A stretch of 64,000 nt of DNA from an uncultured Alistipes sp. (GTDB lineage Bacteria > Bacteroidota > Bacteroidia > Bacteroidales > UBA932). Made by a program: the position numbers and the translations under genes. The DNA lies in contig CABMPD010000016.1 in assembly GCA_902388455.1 (NCBI GenBank), forward strand, positions 1 through 64,000, in the 5' to 3' direction. This document shows positions 33,460 through 43,705 of the stretch, piece after piece; position 1 is the stretch's first letter, and each line of letters begins with the position of its first letter. The notes under the pieces were generated by a model. That model searched no databases, was not told where the DNA came from, and worked only from the letters and a program-made list of their open reading frames with translations.

Positions 33460-36069
33460 ATGAAGCAATACTACAATCATTCCATCGAGGAAGTCTCGAA
33501 GGAGTTTCAGACCGATGCGGAGCGGGGACTGAGTCCCGACGGGATAGCCGCACGGATTGAGAAGTACGGCAAGAACACGCTGGTGCAGAAGAAGGGGCGT
33601 CCGTTCATCGTGATGTTCCTCGAGCAGTTCAAGAGTTTTCTCATTATTCTGCTGATAATAGCCGCCGTGATTTCCGGCGTGATGGGTGTCAGGACGGGCG
33701 AGGGCCTGCTGGACACCTATATTATAATGGGTATTCTGCTGCTCAATGCCTTTATCGGTGCTTATCAGGAGTTTCAGGCCCAGAAGTCCATGGACGCCCT
33801 CAAGAAGATGGCGGCCCCTATGGCCAAGGTCATCCGCGGCGGGGAGTCCTACATCGTCAATGTGGAGGACGTGGTGCCTGGCGACATCGTAGTCCTGGAG
33901 GTGGGCGACATCGTGCCGGCCGATATCAGGATTACCGAGTCGGTGAATATGAGTATACAGGAGTCGTCCATGACCGGTGAGTCCGTGCCGGTGGAGAAGT
34001 CTCCCGAGACCATAGCGGAGACGGAAGTTCCCTTAGGAGACAGGAAGAATATGGCATTCTCCAGCGGAGTGGTGACCTTCGGCCGCGGCAAGGGTATCGT
34101 AGTGGGCACGGGTATGAATACCGAGATAGGCAAGATCGCCAACATGCTCAACCGTGATTCCGATACCCAGACTCCCATGCAGGTGCGCCTCGAGAAACTC
34201 GGCAAGGTGATTGGCATCGCCTCCATCGTAATCTGCGCTGTGATATTCCTTATCGGCGTGCTCTACGGCCGTCCGGTCATCAGCATGTTCATGGTGGCTA
34301 TTTCCTTAGCGGTAGCGGCCATTCCCGAGGGACTGCCGGCTATCTCGACCATCATCCTGTCTATGGGTGTGCGCCGTATGGCCAGGCACAACGCCATCAT
34401 CCGCAAGCTGCCCTCTGTGGAGACCCTCGGCTGTACTACCGTTATCTGCTCCGACAAGACCGGTACTCTGACCAAGAACCAGATGACAGTGGTGGAGGAT
34501 TATGCGGTCAGCGGCAATATCGACCGTCTGGTGTCGGTAGCCGTGCTCTGCTGCGACGCCAAGATGGTCAAGAACAGTGACGGCACCACTACCAAGGTGG
34601 GAGACCCTACGGAGATAGCCCTGATAGACCTCGGAGCAAAACAGGGTGTGGTCAAGGATGATCTTGAAGCCCGTTGCCCGAGGGTAGGAGAGGTGGCCTT
34701 CGATTCCTCCCGCAAGAGGATGACGACCATCAACCGCATAGAGGACGGCTCCCTCAGGGCCAATGTGAAGGGCGGTCTGGACGAGATACTCTCAGTCTGC
34801 GACCGGATAGAGACTGCGGACGGAGTACGTGAGATAACTACATCCGATATAGTGGACCTGCAGAAGCGCAACGAGGCCATGGCCGAGTCGGCCCTCAGGG
34901 TGCTGGCAATGGCCTACAGGCCTATGGAGCAGGTATCCTCCGAGATGGAGGAGGTCGAGCGCGGTCTGATCTTCGTCGGAATGGTCGGAATGATCGACCC
35001 CGAGCGCGAGGAGGTCATCGGCGCCATCGCCGAGTGCCGCAGCGCCGGTATCCGTCCGGTGATGATCACCGGTGACCACAAGGTAACGGCCTTAGCCATA
35101 GCTAAGAAGATAGGCATCTTCCAGGAAGGCGACCTGGCCATCACCGGTACTGACCTCGAGAAGCTCGACGACGCTTATTTTGATGCAAATGTGGACAAAT
35201 ATTCGGTCTATGCCCGTATCGCTCCAGAGCAGAAGGAACGTATCGTGACGGCCTGGCAGAAGAGGGGTGAGATCGTGGCCATGACGGGTGACGGTGTCAA
35301 CGACGCCCCGGCTCTCAAGAAGGCCGACATCGGAGTGTCGATGGGCATCACCGGCACGGAGGTGGCCAAGGACGCTTCGGACATGGTGCTCCAGGACGAC
35401 AACTTCGTGACCATCGTCTCCGCCGTTTCCGAAGGCCGCCGTATCTACGACAATATCCTCAAGACCATTCTCTTCCTGCTGTCTACGAACCTCGGAGAGG
35501 TGATTCTGCTCTTCATTACCTCGATATTCAACATGGGTATACCCCTGCTGCCGATACACATTCTGTGGATCAACCTCGTCAGCGAGACCTTCCCGGCCCT
35601 TGCCCTGAGCCTCGACCCCGCCGCCAAGGACGTGATGAGCAAGAGTCCCCGCGGAAAGGGCAAGCAGTTCATGGACCGCGGCATGATATGGCGCATCAGC
35701 TACCAGGGCCTTATGGTGACGGCCATTACCCTCACAGCCTTTATCATAGGTAAGAATCAGGGCGGCGAGGCCCTCGGTCAGACCATGGCCTTCACCTCGC
35801 TGATCATGGCCAAGCTCGTACATGCCGGGAACCTGCACTCCAACACTGAGTCCCGCTTCAAGTTCAACATCCTGAACAACAAGCCGCTGATCTTCGCCCT
35901 GCTGATGTCTCTCGTGCTGACCCTCGCAGTGCTGCTGATCGCGCCTCTGATGAGTGCCTTCGAGTTCGTATCCATGAACCTCAACCAGTGGGGCATCATC
36001 GTCCTCCTGGCCCTCGTACCCCTCGTGGTGGTAGAGCTCTTCAAGGCTCTCAAGTGGAACGGACGGTAA
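33460..36069 (+). CDS. P-type calcium-transporting ATPase (P2 family)
   Basis: This cation pump has 869 residues, normal for bacterial PMCA/SERCA-like ATPases. The phosphorylated aspartate is D332 in [14 protein letters not shown] (289-294) in helix M4 is the calcium-binding signature; TGES in the actuator domain and TGDGVNDAP (609-617) are present. Ten membrane helices are predicted. Substrate is inferred as Ca2+, possibly Mn2+. It stands alone, divergent from an AraC regulator and convergent with the LysE-type gene, 4 bases apart. Confidence 0.94.
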   Translation: MKQYYNHSIEEVSKEFQTDAERGLSPDGIAARIEKYGKNTLVQKKGRPFIVMFLEQFKSFLIILLIIAAVISGVMGVRTGEGLLDTYIIMGILLLNAFIGAYQEFQAQKSMDALKKMAAPMAKVIRGGESYIVNVEDVVPGDIVVLEVGDIVPADIRITESVNMSIQESSMTGESVPVEKSPETIAETEVPLGDRKNMAFSSGVVTFGRGKGIVVGTGMNTEIGKIANMLNRDSDTQTPMQVRLEKLGKVIGIASIVICAVIFLIGVLYGRPVISMFMVAISLAVAAIPEGLPAISTIILSMGVRRMARHNAIIRKLPSVETLGCTTVICSDKTGTLTKNQMTVVEDYAVSGNIDRLVSVAVLCCDAKMVKNSDGTTTKVGDPTEIALIDLGAKQGVVKDDLEARCPRVGEVAFDSSRKRMTTINRIEDGSLRANVKGGLDEILSVCDRIETADGVREITTSDIVDLQKRNEAMAESALRVLAMAYRPMEQVSSEMEEVERGLIFVGMVGMIDPEREEVIGAIAECRSAGIRPVMITGDHKVTALAIAKKIGIFQEGDLAITGTDLEKLDDAYFDANVDKYSVYARIAPEQKERIVTAWQKRGEIVAMTGDGVNDAPALKKADIGVSMGITGTEVAKDASDMVLQDDNFVTIVSAVSEGRRIYDNILKTILFLLSTNLGEVILLFITSIFNMGIPLLPIHILWINLVSETFPALALSLDPAAKDVMSKSPRGKGKQFMDRGMIWRISYQGLMVTAITLTAFIIGKNQGGEALGQTMAFTSLIMAKLVHAGNLHSNTESRFKFNILNNKPLIFALLMSLVLTLAVLLIAPLMSAFEFVSMNLNQWGIIVLLALVPLVVVELFKALKWNGR

Positions 36070-36073
36070 ATGA

Positions 36074-36700
36074 TTACAGCATACTTTTGACGGCAGAGGC
36101 AATGCCGATAAGAAGGATTGCGGCTCCGCAGATACGTGTGAGCGCATGGAGCTGGCCGATGGTGATGCGTTCCCGGAAAGAACTGATACCCCATGTTATT
36201 AGGCACCAGGACGTGGCTGAGCCCATGGCTGTTCCCGCCCATTCGGCAAGCATGACGGAAGTACGGGAGGTATCCATGCTGAGTAATGTGAACAGCCAGA
36301 GCATGCAGACCAGGGTTCCTGGGTTGGTGACGGAGATGAGGAAACCGTTGAGGAATCCTTCTGCATGACGGGTTGGACTTATTGCTTTGGCAGTAATACC
36401 GTCCGGATCGTGAATCTGGCGTTTTTTGAAGAGGAGCCGGATACCGGTTATGCTGATTATCAGTCCGCCGGCAAGTAGAACGCTGCTTTCATGCGCATCA
36501 ATGAAGTCGCTGATGAACGAGAGTGCGAATAGGGCAAGTGCGGAATAAAGTGTGTCACTGGCGGAGCCTCCTAGTCCGACAGCAAGGCCGGCAATACGCC
36601 CCTGCGCTAATGTGCGTGGAATGCACAGCAGGCCGAGGGGACCTACCGGAATGGAAACAATGATGCCCACAATCAGCCCTTTGAGTACTCCGAACAGCAT
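36074..36700 (-). CDS. LysE/RhtB-family exporter
   Basis: An inner-membrane protein of 208 residues with about six helices. The N-terminus GIIVSIPVGPLGLLCIPRTL is the LysE signature, and ISVTNPGT is the conserved loop later in the fold. LysE proteins export amino acids; the substrate is not known. It lies 6 bases after the TetR gene, so it is the likely target or partner of that regulator. The mid-protein linker KKRQIHDPDG is hydrophilic. Confidence 0.87.
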   Translation of the reverse strand: MLFGVLKGLIVGIIVSIPVGPLGLLCIPRTLAQGRIAGLAVGLGGSASDTLYSALALFALSFISDFIDAHESSVLLAGGLIISITGIRLLFKKRQIHDPDGITAKAISPTRHAEGFLNGFLISVTNPGTLVCMLWLFTLLSMDTSRTSVMLAEWAGTAMGSATSWCLITWGISSFRERITIGQLHALTRICGAAILLIGIASAVKSML

Positions 36701-36706
36701 AGACGG

Positions 36707-37354
36707 TTACTTGTCAGTAGATAGAGATAACGGTTTGAGACCTTGTGTGAGCAGGGTTATAATCTCTTCCTTTCGGTGTTCGGCGAATTCCTTGCGACCG
36801 GCTTGGTCGCGTCCGAGCAAATCTATGAGGATGGGAGTGGCTATAAAGGAGAATACAGCGAGGGAAAGAATGTCGAATATCAGATCCAGCGGGTCTATGT
36901 CCCGTATGCTTCCTTCACGTACTGCTCTCTGTGCCAGCCCGCAGAAACGCAGGAATACTTCCTGTCCCTTCTGGCTGGTAAGGAAGGTCTTGCGGATGTG
37001 GGTCCTTCTTTCTGGATTGTCAAAGAATTCGTTTAGTAGAAAATAAGGTGTGTTGGGGTTCTGGCTGATGAAATCGAGATACGCGTTGATAAGGCCGTTG
37101 AGATTTTCGAAAATGTCGCATTCGTCTTTGAGGTTGCTGTCGATGAATTCGATCATCAACTCGAATTTGTTATCGAAAATTCTTTTGAAAAGATTTTCTT
37201 TTGTTCTGAAATAATAGTGTACGAGTGCCTGGTTGCATCCAGCATCGCGTGCAATGTCTGTAGTGGATGTTGATTTGAAACCTTTCTCCAGAAAAAGTTT
37301 CTCGGCGGAAGCTAGAATCTGAAGTTCGGTCTTGGATGTAATATTCTCTCTCAT
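36707..37354 (-). CDS. TetR/AcrR-family transcriptional regulator
   Basis: A 215-residue regulator. The N-terminal DNA-binding domain reads [44 protein letters not shown] across residues 13-56, the classic TetR HTH. The C-terminal ligand domain is longer and helical. It overlaps trmD by 4 bases and precedes the LysE exporter by 6, so a regulator and exporter pair is coupled to an essential tRNA-modification gene. Confidence 0.92.
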   Translation of the reverse strand: MRENITSKTELQILASAEKLFLEKGFKSTSTTDIARDAGCNQALVHYYFRTKENLFKRIFDNKFELMIEFIDSNLKDECDIFENLNGLINAYLDFISQNPNTPYFLLNEFFDNPERRTHIRKTFLTSQKGQEVFLRFCGLAQRAVREGSIRDIDPLDLIFDILSLAVFSFIATPILIDLLGRDQAGRKEFAEHRKEEIITLLTQGLKPLSLSTDK

Positions 37355-38040
37355 AGTTGTGTGGTTTCGCTCAATAAATCCGGTCTGAGCTGTCGGGTCC
37401 GTTCAATGGCTTGTTCTTCCTGCCATTGGCGGATAAGTTTAGGGTTGCCTGACAGCAATACTTCCGGGACTTTCCAGCCCATGAAATCGGCTGGTCTGGT
37501 GTAAATGGGCGGGGCAAGAAGACCGTCTTGGAATGAGTCTGACAGGGCTGAGGTCTCGTCGGTAAGGGCTCCTGGGATGAGGCGGATAATGGAATCGCAT
37601 ATTACACATGCCGCCAGTTCCCCGCCGCTGAGGACGTAACTGCCGATAGAAATCTCCTTGGTGATTAGATGCTCGCGGATACGGTGATCGATACCCTTGT
37701 AGTGCCCGCAGAGGATTATAAGGTTGCTGCATGTGGACAGACTGTTGCACAGATTTTGTTCCAACATCTCTCCGTCCGGTGACGTGTAGATGATATGGTC
37801 GTACTTTCTTTGTGATGTAAGATCCGTGATGGCTCTGTACAGTGGCTCCGGCTTTATGACCATGCCGGCGTCACCTCCGAAGCCGTAGTCATCTATCTGC
37901 TTGTAGTTGCCTTTTCCATAGTCATGCAGGTTGACAATATGAATCTCAACGAGCCCCTTGTCCCGGGTCCGTCTTATAATCGAATGGTTCAGCGGACTTT
38001 CCAACAGTTCGGGTACCGCACTTATAATATCTATCCTCAT
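37351..38040 (-). CDS. trmD: tRNA (guanine-37-N1)-methyltransferase
   Basis: TrmD methylates G37 of tRNAs with a 36GG37 sequence and prevents frameshifting. The 229-residue SPOUT protein has a trefoil-knot SAM site with LCGHYKGID and [12 protein letters not shown], and the catalytic-region [16 protein letters not shown]. The arginine equivalent to R154 is kept in IIRLIPG. The Asp usually found in SIGDYVL is Ser here. It is the first gene of a three-gene unit with tetR and lysE. The leader from its promoter is predicted to be only about 4 bases. Confidence 0.95.
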   Translation of the reverse strand: MRIDIISAVPELLESPLNHSIIRRTRDKGLVEIHIVNLHDYGKGNYKQIDDYGFGGDAGMVIKPEPLYRAITDLTSQRKYDHIIYTSPDGEMLEQNLCNSLSTCSNLIILCGHYKGIDHRIREHLITKEISIGSYVLSGGELAACVICDSIIRLIPGALTDETSALSDSFQDGLLAPPIYTRPADFMGWKVPEVLLSGNPKLIRQWQEEQAIERTRQLRPDLLSETTQL

Positions 38041-38048
38041 AGCGGGGG

Positions 38049-38080
38049 CAAATTTACTTAAAACCGCGTTTCTTTTAAAA
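38049..38080 (-). promoter_or_regulatory. Promoter of trmD-tetR-lysE
   Basis: On the minus strand TTTT (38077-38080) precedes TAAATTTG (38049-38056) by 20 bases. The element ends eight bases before the trmD ATG. Confidence 0.6.
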
Positions 38081-38087
38081 AATAATG

Positions 38088-38095
38088 TATATTTG
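38088..38095 (+). promoter_or_regulatory. Promoter -7 element of the DUF349 gene
   Basis: TATATTTGC matches the consensus, about 27 bases before the start codon. Its footprint overlaps that of the divergent trmD promoter. Confidence 0.55.
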
Positions 38096-38121
38096 CAAGT
38101 TCAATTTAACAACTGATAACG

Positions 38122-40218
38122 ATGACTGAAGAGACCTTGAATCCTTCCCTCGGGAAGAGTACTGCTGAAAATTCTGTAGAGAATTCTGAATCACTGAATG
38201 TTAATGCTTCGGAAGTGAATCCCGCTGTCGAAGAGGCAGCTGCCGTGGCTGCAGCTGTAGTCGCCGCCGGAGCGGTTGTGGATGAGGCTGATGGAGCGCT
38301 GACCGCGGACGAAACGGTATCTGTTATGACAGATCCTGCAGGGCAGGAGCCGGTTGCAGATGATGCTCCGGAGCAGGAGGAGATGCGCGGAGCCGTAATA
38401 AGCGATGAAGAGCTGAAGAGCCTTTCGTCCAAAAGCCTCAAAGAGATAGTCGAGGCTTTCCGCGATCTGGTGGACAACGGTGATATCATGGAGCTCAACA
38501 GGCAGTCCGAATACATCAAGGCCACTTTTTATAAAGTCCTCAAAGAGGAAAAGATAGCATCCGGATATCATGCGCAGCCCGGAACATCCGGTTATGAGAC
38601 GCTTCATGACGGAGCTGTGAGTGATGATGGAGCTGAGGGTCCTGTTTCAGATTCGGAGGATGATGTTCAGCCCGTTGCGGATGTGGTTGCAGAGCAGGAG
38701 GTGTCAGTCAATCCTTTTATAGAGATTGAGCGTGCGTTTAAGGAACTTTATGCCCGTTATAAAGGCCGTCGGGCAGTATATTTTCAGAATCTTGAGAAGG
38801 AGAAGCAGGCCAATCTTGACCGCAAGCTTGAGATAATCGAGGACCTGAAGAATCTTGTGGACAATACTGAGGACCTGAGCCGCTCATTTCCTGAATTCCG
38901 TGCCATACAGAGCCGCTGGCGTGAGACTGGACCGGTACCTCAGGCCCGTGTCAAGGATATATATGACACATATCAGCATTATGTGGAGAAATTCTACGAT
39001 TATGTGAAGATTAACAATGAACTTCGGGATCTTGATTTCAAGAAAAACCTGGAGATTAAGACAGCACTCTGCGAGAAAGCCGAGGCTCTTGAGAAGAGTC
39101 CCAATATAGTGGAAGCATTTGCCCAGCTTCAGAAGCTTCACGAAGAATGGAAGGAATACGGCCCTGTGGCAAAGGAATACCGCGAAGAAATATGGGACCG
39201 TTTCCGTGCAGCCACATCACGTATCAACAAACTGCATCAGTCTTACTTCGAGGACCTGAAGGTGCAGCAGAAGGAAAATCTGGCAGCCAAGACTGTTCTT
39301 TGTGAGAAAGCAGAGGAGTTGGCTCAGAAAGATATAAAGGATTCAAACGGTTGGAATGCCGTAACCAAGGAGTTCGAGGATATTCAGAAAGAATGGAGGA
39401 AGATAGGGTTCGCATCAAAGAAGGACAACCAGAAGATTTACGACCGCTTCCGTGCTGCTTGCGATAAGTTCTATCAGCGTAAAAAGGAATTTTACGTAGA
39501 GTTCAAGGAGCAGATGACTTCCAATATGGAGAAAAAAATTGCTTTATGCGAGCAGGCTGAGGCAGTTATGGACAGCACAGACTGGAAGAAAACCACTGAT
39601 TTCCTGATATCTCTTCAGAAGCAGTGGAAAGAAATCGGTCCTGTGTCCAGAAAGAAGTCCGATCAAGTCTGGGCCCGTTTCCGTGCCGCCTGCGACCATT
39701 TCTTTGATAACAAGGAGAAGAATTTCGGAGGCATTGATCCCCAGTATGTTGATAACCTCAAGGCAAAGCAGGCCATTGTAGACGAGATAGGAGCCTATGT
39801 CCTTTCCGGAAATTTGCGTGATGATGAGAAAGCCGCACGCGCTTTCGCCGACAGATGGAACTCTATCGGTTTTGTTCCTTTCAAGGAGAAGGAAAATGTG
39901 CAGGAGGCATACCGTTCAGCCATGGCGGAAAAATTTCCTGATTTCAGGATTTCCGGAGGCGGCGGACGCGGCAGGGCGCCCCGCGGAGGACGCGGCCGTG
40001 TGGAGACATCGCCCGCCCGTCAGGAAAGGGACCGTCTCCTCCAGAAGTTCCGCAAGCTCGAGAGCGAGATAGCCACATACGAGAACAATATCGGTTTCTT
40101 CGCCAGCTCCAAGAAAGCTGATTCGCTCGTCAGGGAGTTCCAGAAGAAGATAGACGCCGCCAAGGAGGAGCTCGCCGCCCTCGAGGAGAAGATTCACCAA
40201 CTCGACAGCCAGGAATAA
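38122..40218 (+). CDS. DUF349 repeat protein
   Basis: A 698-residue cytoplasmic protein. The first 90 residues are acidic and Ala/Val-rich and probably disordered. Five DUF349 repeats follow between about residues 220 and 610, each with a pattern such as LQKLHEEWKEYGPV. An Arg-Gly-rich segment GGGGRGRAPRGGRGRV (about 613-628) precedes a C-terminal coiled coil. DUF349 proteins of other phyla have been linked to nucleic-acid or stress functions, but the role is unsettled. The RG-rich segment suggests RNA binding, by inference. yidC starts 3 bases downstream. Confidence 0.85.
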   Translation: MTEETLNPSLGKSTAENSVENSESLNVNASEVNPAVEEAAAVAAAVVAAGAVVDEADGALTADETVSVMTDPAGQEPVADDAPEQEEMRGAVISDEELKSLSSKSLKEIVEAFRDLVDNGDIMELNRQSEYIKATFYKVLKEEKIASGYHAQPGTSGYETLHDGAVSDDGAEGPVSDSEDDVQPVADVVAEQEVSVNPFIEIERAFKELYARYKGRRAVYFQNLEKEKQANLDRKLEIIEDLKNLVDNTEDLSRSFPEFRAIQSRWRETGPVPQARVKDIYDTYQHYVEKFYDYVKINNELRDLDFKKNLEIKTALCEKAEALEKSPNIVEAFAQLQKLHEEWKEYGPVAKEYREEIWDRFRAATSRINKLHQSYFEDLKVQQKENLAAKTVLCEKAEELAQKDIKDSNGWNAVTKEFEDIQKEWRKIGFASKKDNQKIYDRFRAACDKFYQRKKEFYVEFKEQMTSNMEKKIALCEQAEAVMDSTDWKKTTDFLISLQKQWKEIGPVSRKKSDQVWARFRAACDHFFDNKEKNFGGIDPQYVDNLKAKQAIVDEIGAYVLSGNLRDDEKAARAFADRWNSIGFVPFKEKENVQEAYRSAMAEKFPDFRISGGGGRGRAPRGGRGRVETSPARQERDRLLQKFRKLESEIATYENNIGFFASSKKADSLVREFQKKIDAAKEELAALEEKIHQLDSQE

Positions 40219-40221
40219 AGC

Positions 40222-42129
40222 ATGAACAAGAATACTATAATAGGTATAACGCTCATAGGACTCCTGTTGATAGGATTCAGCGTTTATAATTCCAGAATAG
40301 CAAGAGAGCAGCAGGAGATACAGAGGGTGAGGGATTCGGTGGCTGCGGCCAATGCCTTCGAGTATGCGGAGCGGATGGCTCAGCAGATGGCCGCCGACAG
40401 TGCTTCGGCTGCGGCGGGACAGGGAACACAGGACGGGCAGCCGGTCTATGCCAGCACATACGCCAATCCCTTCCTCGAGCAGGCTTATAACGGTGGTGAG
40501 GATTTCTATTATCTCGAAAACAATAAGCTGAGGATTAAGTACTCCACAAAGGGAGGCCAGGCCGCCTCAGTCCTGATCAAGGACTACTACACCAGCGACA
40601 GCACCGACCTCTACCTGATGAAGGACGACTACAGTGACTTCGGCCTGCAGCTCTATACCGACCAGTACATCAACACAGGCGGCTTTACCTACGAGACTGT
40701 GGTCTCCAACGACTCCACACTGGTGATGCGCCTGTATTTCTCGGACACCGCCTTCATCGAGCACCGCTATTTCCTGTCGGCTGACAGCTACATGGTGGAC
40801 TTCGACGTACACATGGTGAACATGGACCGCCATATTCCCCGCAACGCATCCCAGTTCGAGATAGCCTGGAACATGGACGTGCCCCGTCTGGAGCGCGGCT
40901 ACAAGAACGAGCAGAACTACTCGACCGTCGATTTCAAGTATCCCGGTCAGGTCAAAAAGATAGAGAACCTCGGCATCATGCGCGGCGGCGGACGCTCCGG
41001 CGGCCAGCACCGCGAGGTGACCACCCGCATCGAATGGTTTGCCTTCCAGCAGCAGTACTTCTCGGCCATTCTCCGGGCAGAAGAGAACTTCGAGTCGGGC
41101 AACCTCTCGATGAAATTCTACCCCGAGACCGACGCCGAGCGCCGTCTGATGGCCTGCTCCGCCTCGACCCTCGTGCAGTACGAGCCCGGTGATGATGTGA
41201 CCGTGCCCTTCGAGTTCTACTACGGCCCCAACCATTTCCGTACCCTCAAGAGTTATGACTGCGATTTCGAGAAGATCGTGCCTCTGGGAGGATGGCTGGT
41301 AAGATGGATCAACAGGGGTATCATCATCCCCGTCTTCGACCTCTTCGGCCGCTTCATCAGCAACTACGGCATCATCATCCTGCTGCTTACAGTTCTGATC
41401 AAGCTGGTCATTTCGCCTCTGACCCTCAAGTCCTACATGTCTTCGGCCAAGATGAACGTTCTCCGGCCCGAACTGGACAAGATCAACGCCAAGTATCCCC
41501 GTCAGGAGGATGCCCTGAAGAAACAGCAGGAGACCATGGACCTGTACCGCAAGGCCGGTGTGAGCATGTTCGGAGGCTGTCTCCCCATGCTGCTCCAGTT
41601 CCCTGTGCTTTTCGCGATGTTCCGCTTCTTCCCGGCTTCGTTCGAGCTCCGTCAGAAGGGCTTCCTGTGGGCGGACGACCTGAGTACCTATGACTCGATT
41701 CTCGATTTCGGATTCAACATACCGCTGTACGGTGACCACGTCAGCCTCTTCGCCATCCTCTGCGCCCTGAGTATGTACTTCTCGGCCAGGATGACCCAGG
41801 GCAGCAATGTGGATAACAATCCTCAGATGAAGAGCATGCGCAACATGACCCTTTACTTCATGCCCATCTTCATGCTGTTCATCTGCAACAACCTCTCCAG
41901 CGGTCTGACATACTACTACCTGCTCTCCAACCTCATCATGATGCTCCAGACCTGGATCATCCGCCGTTTCTTCGTGGACGAGGAGAAGATCATGGCCAGG
42001 GTGCGCGCCGCTTCCGTAAAGGGAGCCGCCAAGCCCAAGTCCAAGTTCCAGCAGCGTCTCGAGGCTATCCAGAAGGCCCAGCAGGAGGCTATACGCGAGC
42101 AGCAGAAACAGCAGCAGAGAAGACGTTAG
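40222..42129 (+). CDS. yidC: Membrane protein insertase YidC
   Basis: YidC inserts and folds inner-membrane proteins with or without SecYEG. The 635-residue Gram-negative form has an N-terminal signal-anchor helix (about 5-22), a large periplasmic beta domain, and the C-terminal Oxa1 core of five helices, with FGGCLPMLLQFPVLFAMF and the conserved hydrophilic groove arginine in LKSYMSSAKM's neighbourhood. A basic, Gln-rich tail ends the protein. It follows the DUF349 gene by 3 bases and precedes yggS by 17. Confidence 0.96.
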   Translation: MNKNTIIGITLIGLLLIGFSVYNSRIAREQQEIQRVRDSVAAANAFEYAERMAQQMAADSASAAAGQGTQDGQPVYASTYANPFLEQAYNGGEDFYYLENNKLRIKYSTKGGQAASVLIKDYYTSDSTDLYLMKDDYSDFGLQLYTDQYINTGGFTYETVVSNDSTLVMRLYFSDTAFIEHRYFLSADSYMVDFDVHMVNMDRHIPRNASQFEIAWNMDVPRLERGYKNEQNYSTVDFKYPGQVKKIENLGIMRGGGRSGGQHREVTTRIEWFAFQQQYFSAILRAEENFESGNLSMKFYPETDAERRLMACSASTLVQYEPGDDVTVPFEFYYGPNHFRTLKSYDCDFEKIVPLGGWLVRWINRGIIIPVFDLFGRFISNYGIIILLLTVLIKLVISPLTLKSYMSSAKMNVLRPELDKINAKYPRQEDALKKQQETMDLYRKAGVSMFGGCLPMLLQFPVLFAMFRFFPASFELRQKGFLWADDLSTYDSILDFGFNIPLYGDHVSLFAILCALSMYFSARMTQGSNVDNNPQMKSMRNMTLYFMPIFMLFICNNLSSGLTYYYLLSNLIMMLQTWIIRRFFVDEEKIMARVRAASVKGAAKPKSKFQQRLEAIQKAQQEAIREQQKQQQRRR

Positions 42130-42146
42130 TTAAAAGATATCGCACT

Positions 42147-42851
42147 ATGGGACACATTACTGAGAATATCCTGTCGCTGCGGCAGGAACTGCCCTCCGGG
42201 GTCGAGCTCGTGGCAGTGTCCAAATTCAAGTCGGGAGAGGAGATCCTCGAGGCCTACGAAGCGGGTCAGAGGGTCTTCGGCGAGAGCCGTCCCCAAGAAC
42301 TCAAGGAAAAGGCTCTCTCCCTGCCCAAGGACATAGAGTGGCATTTCATCGGTCATCTGCAGAGCAACAAGATCAAGATGACCGTACCCTACGTCAAGCT
42401 GATCCATTCGGTGGACACCCCTAAGCTCTTCTTCGAGATAGAACGCTGGTGCCGGCAGAACGGTTTCAGCATCGATGTTCTCCTCGAGATGCACATCGCC
42501 TCCGAGGAGAGCAAGCAGGGCTTCTCCGATGAGGAGGTCATGGACTTCCTTGCAGGGATAGAGAAGGCCCGCCAGTCCGGGGACAATGAGGCTTATCCCA
42601 CCCAGGTCCGCATCCGCGGGGTCATGGGCATGGCCTCCCTCACGGAGGACGAGGCGCTCATCCGCAGGGAGTTCGCTCATCTGAATTCAGTGTTCGACCG
42701 CATCAAGGCTCTGGGATATCCTTTCCTCGGGCAGTTCGATCTGAAGTCGTTCGGGATGACTCACGACTATCATATCGCGGTTGAGATGGGCAGTAATATG
42801 GTCCGAGTAGGCACAAAGATTTTCGGTCCTCGAGGGGTCCGTTTATCATAG
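42147..42851 (+). CDS. YggS-family PLP-binding protein
   Basis: This 234-residue PLP homeostasis protein (PLPBP/PROSC family) is a single fold-type III barrel. PLP would bind to K26 in VAVSKF; FGESRPQEL replaces the commoner FGENYVQE; GHLQSNK and the phosphate-binding KSFGMTHDYHIAVEMGSNMVR segment, split over residues 197-220, are present. Loss of homologues disturbs vitamin B6 and amino-acid pools. It is the last gene of the DUF349-yidC unit. Confidence 0.92.
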   Translation: MGHITENILSLRQELPSGVELVAVSKFKSGEEILEAYEAGQRVFGESRPQELKEKALSLPKDIEWHFIGHLQSNKIKMTVPYVKLIHSVDTPKLFFEIERWCRQNGFSIDVLLEMHIASEESKQGFSDEEVMDFLAGIEKARQSGDNEAYPTQVRIRGVMGMASLTEDEALIRREFAHLNSVFDRIKALGYPFLGQFDLKSFGMTHDYHIAVEMGSNMVRVGTKIFGPRGVRLS

Positions 42852-42877
42852 CTGGCGAACTGCTGCGTTGTCTTCGG

Positions 42878-43696
42878 TTATAAGGTTGCCTGAAAGACCT
42901 GTTCCGTTGGACCGGTTAATTCGACGTTTGAGAATATTCCGCTCCGGCAGCTGAACGACACCGTGAAGGTGTCCGAAGTTGACCGGAGCGTGTATTTTCC
43001 GCTGTGGTCGCCGCGGAGCCATGCGGCGGCTGCGGCGGCGATGACGCCCGTGCCGCAGGAGAGGGTCTCGTACTCCACGCCCCGCTCGTAGGTGCGGACG
43101 CGCAGCGGCTCTCCCGGTCCGGAGGCCTGTACGAAATTGACATTAGTCCCCTTGGGAGCGAACTGCGGGGCGTATCTCCACTTGCGGCCCTCGTCGTAGA
43201 CGTCGAGACCTTCGATATTGTCCTTGAAAATCACCAGATGGTCCGTGCCGGTGTTCATCTTCCATGCCACCGGCTCCTGACCTTCCTGCTGCGGGAGACG
43301 GATTTCTTCCACTGCGGTGATATCGTTCATTCGCAGGAGTATCCGGCTGTATTGTCCTTCAGTGGAGAGGACCTTGCCGCGGTGCACGCCGTCCGGGGCC
43401 TCGAAGATCCAGCTGCCGTCCTCCCCGGAGACTGGGATGCCGGAGCGGCGGGCCAGGTCTACGATGCAGCGGCCGCCGTTGCCGCACATCATGCCGGAGG
43501 AGCCGTCGTTGTTGTAGAACCGCATGGTGAAGTCGTGGACAGGGCTGCTTTCGAGGATGATGAGGCCGTCGGCTCCGATGCCGTAGCGGCGGTCGCAGAG
43601 GCGGATGATCTCCTGCTCCGGAAGCTCAGCCCTGCGGTCGAGAGAGCGGAGGAGGATGAAGTCGTTGCCGGCTGCCTGGTATTTGAAAAATTCCAT
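42878..43696 (-). CDS. dapF: Diaminopimelate epimerase
   Basis: DapF converts LL- to meso-diaminopimelate for lysine and peptidoglycan synthesis. The 272-residue protein has the two catalytic cysteines, C71 in MMCGNGGRC and C214 in LSCGTGVIA, in a two-fold symmetrical fold. The N-terminal FFKYQAAGNDFIL is typical. It is the last gene of the surE-lpxB-dapF operon, 9 bases after lpxB. Confidence 0.96.
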   Translation of the reverse strand: MEFFKYQAAGNDFILLRSLDRRAELPEQEIIRLCDRRYGIGADGLIILESSPVHDFTMRFYNNDGSSGMMCGNGGRCIVDLARRSGIPVSGEDGSWIFEAPDGVHRGKVLSTEGQYSRILLRMNDITAVEEIRLPQQEGQEPVAWKMNTGTDHLVIFKDNIEGLDVYDEGRKWRYAPQFAPKGTNVNFVQASGPGEPLRVRTYERGVEYETLSCGTGVIAAAAAAWLRGDHSGKYTLRSTSDTFTVSFSCRSGIFSNVELTGPTEQVFQATL

Positions 43697-43705
43697 TGTA
43701 CTCAG

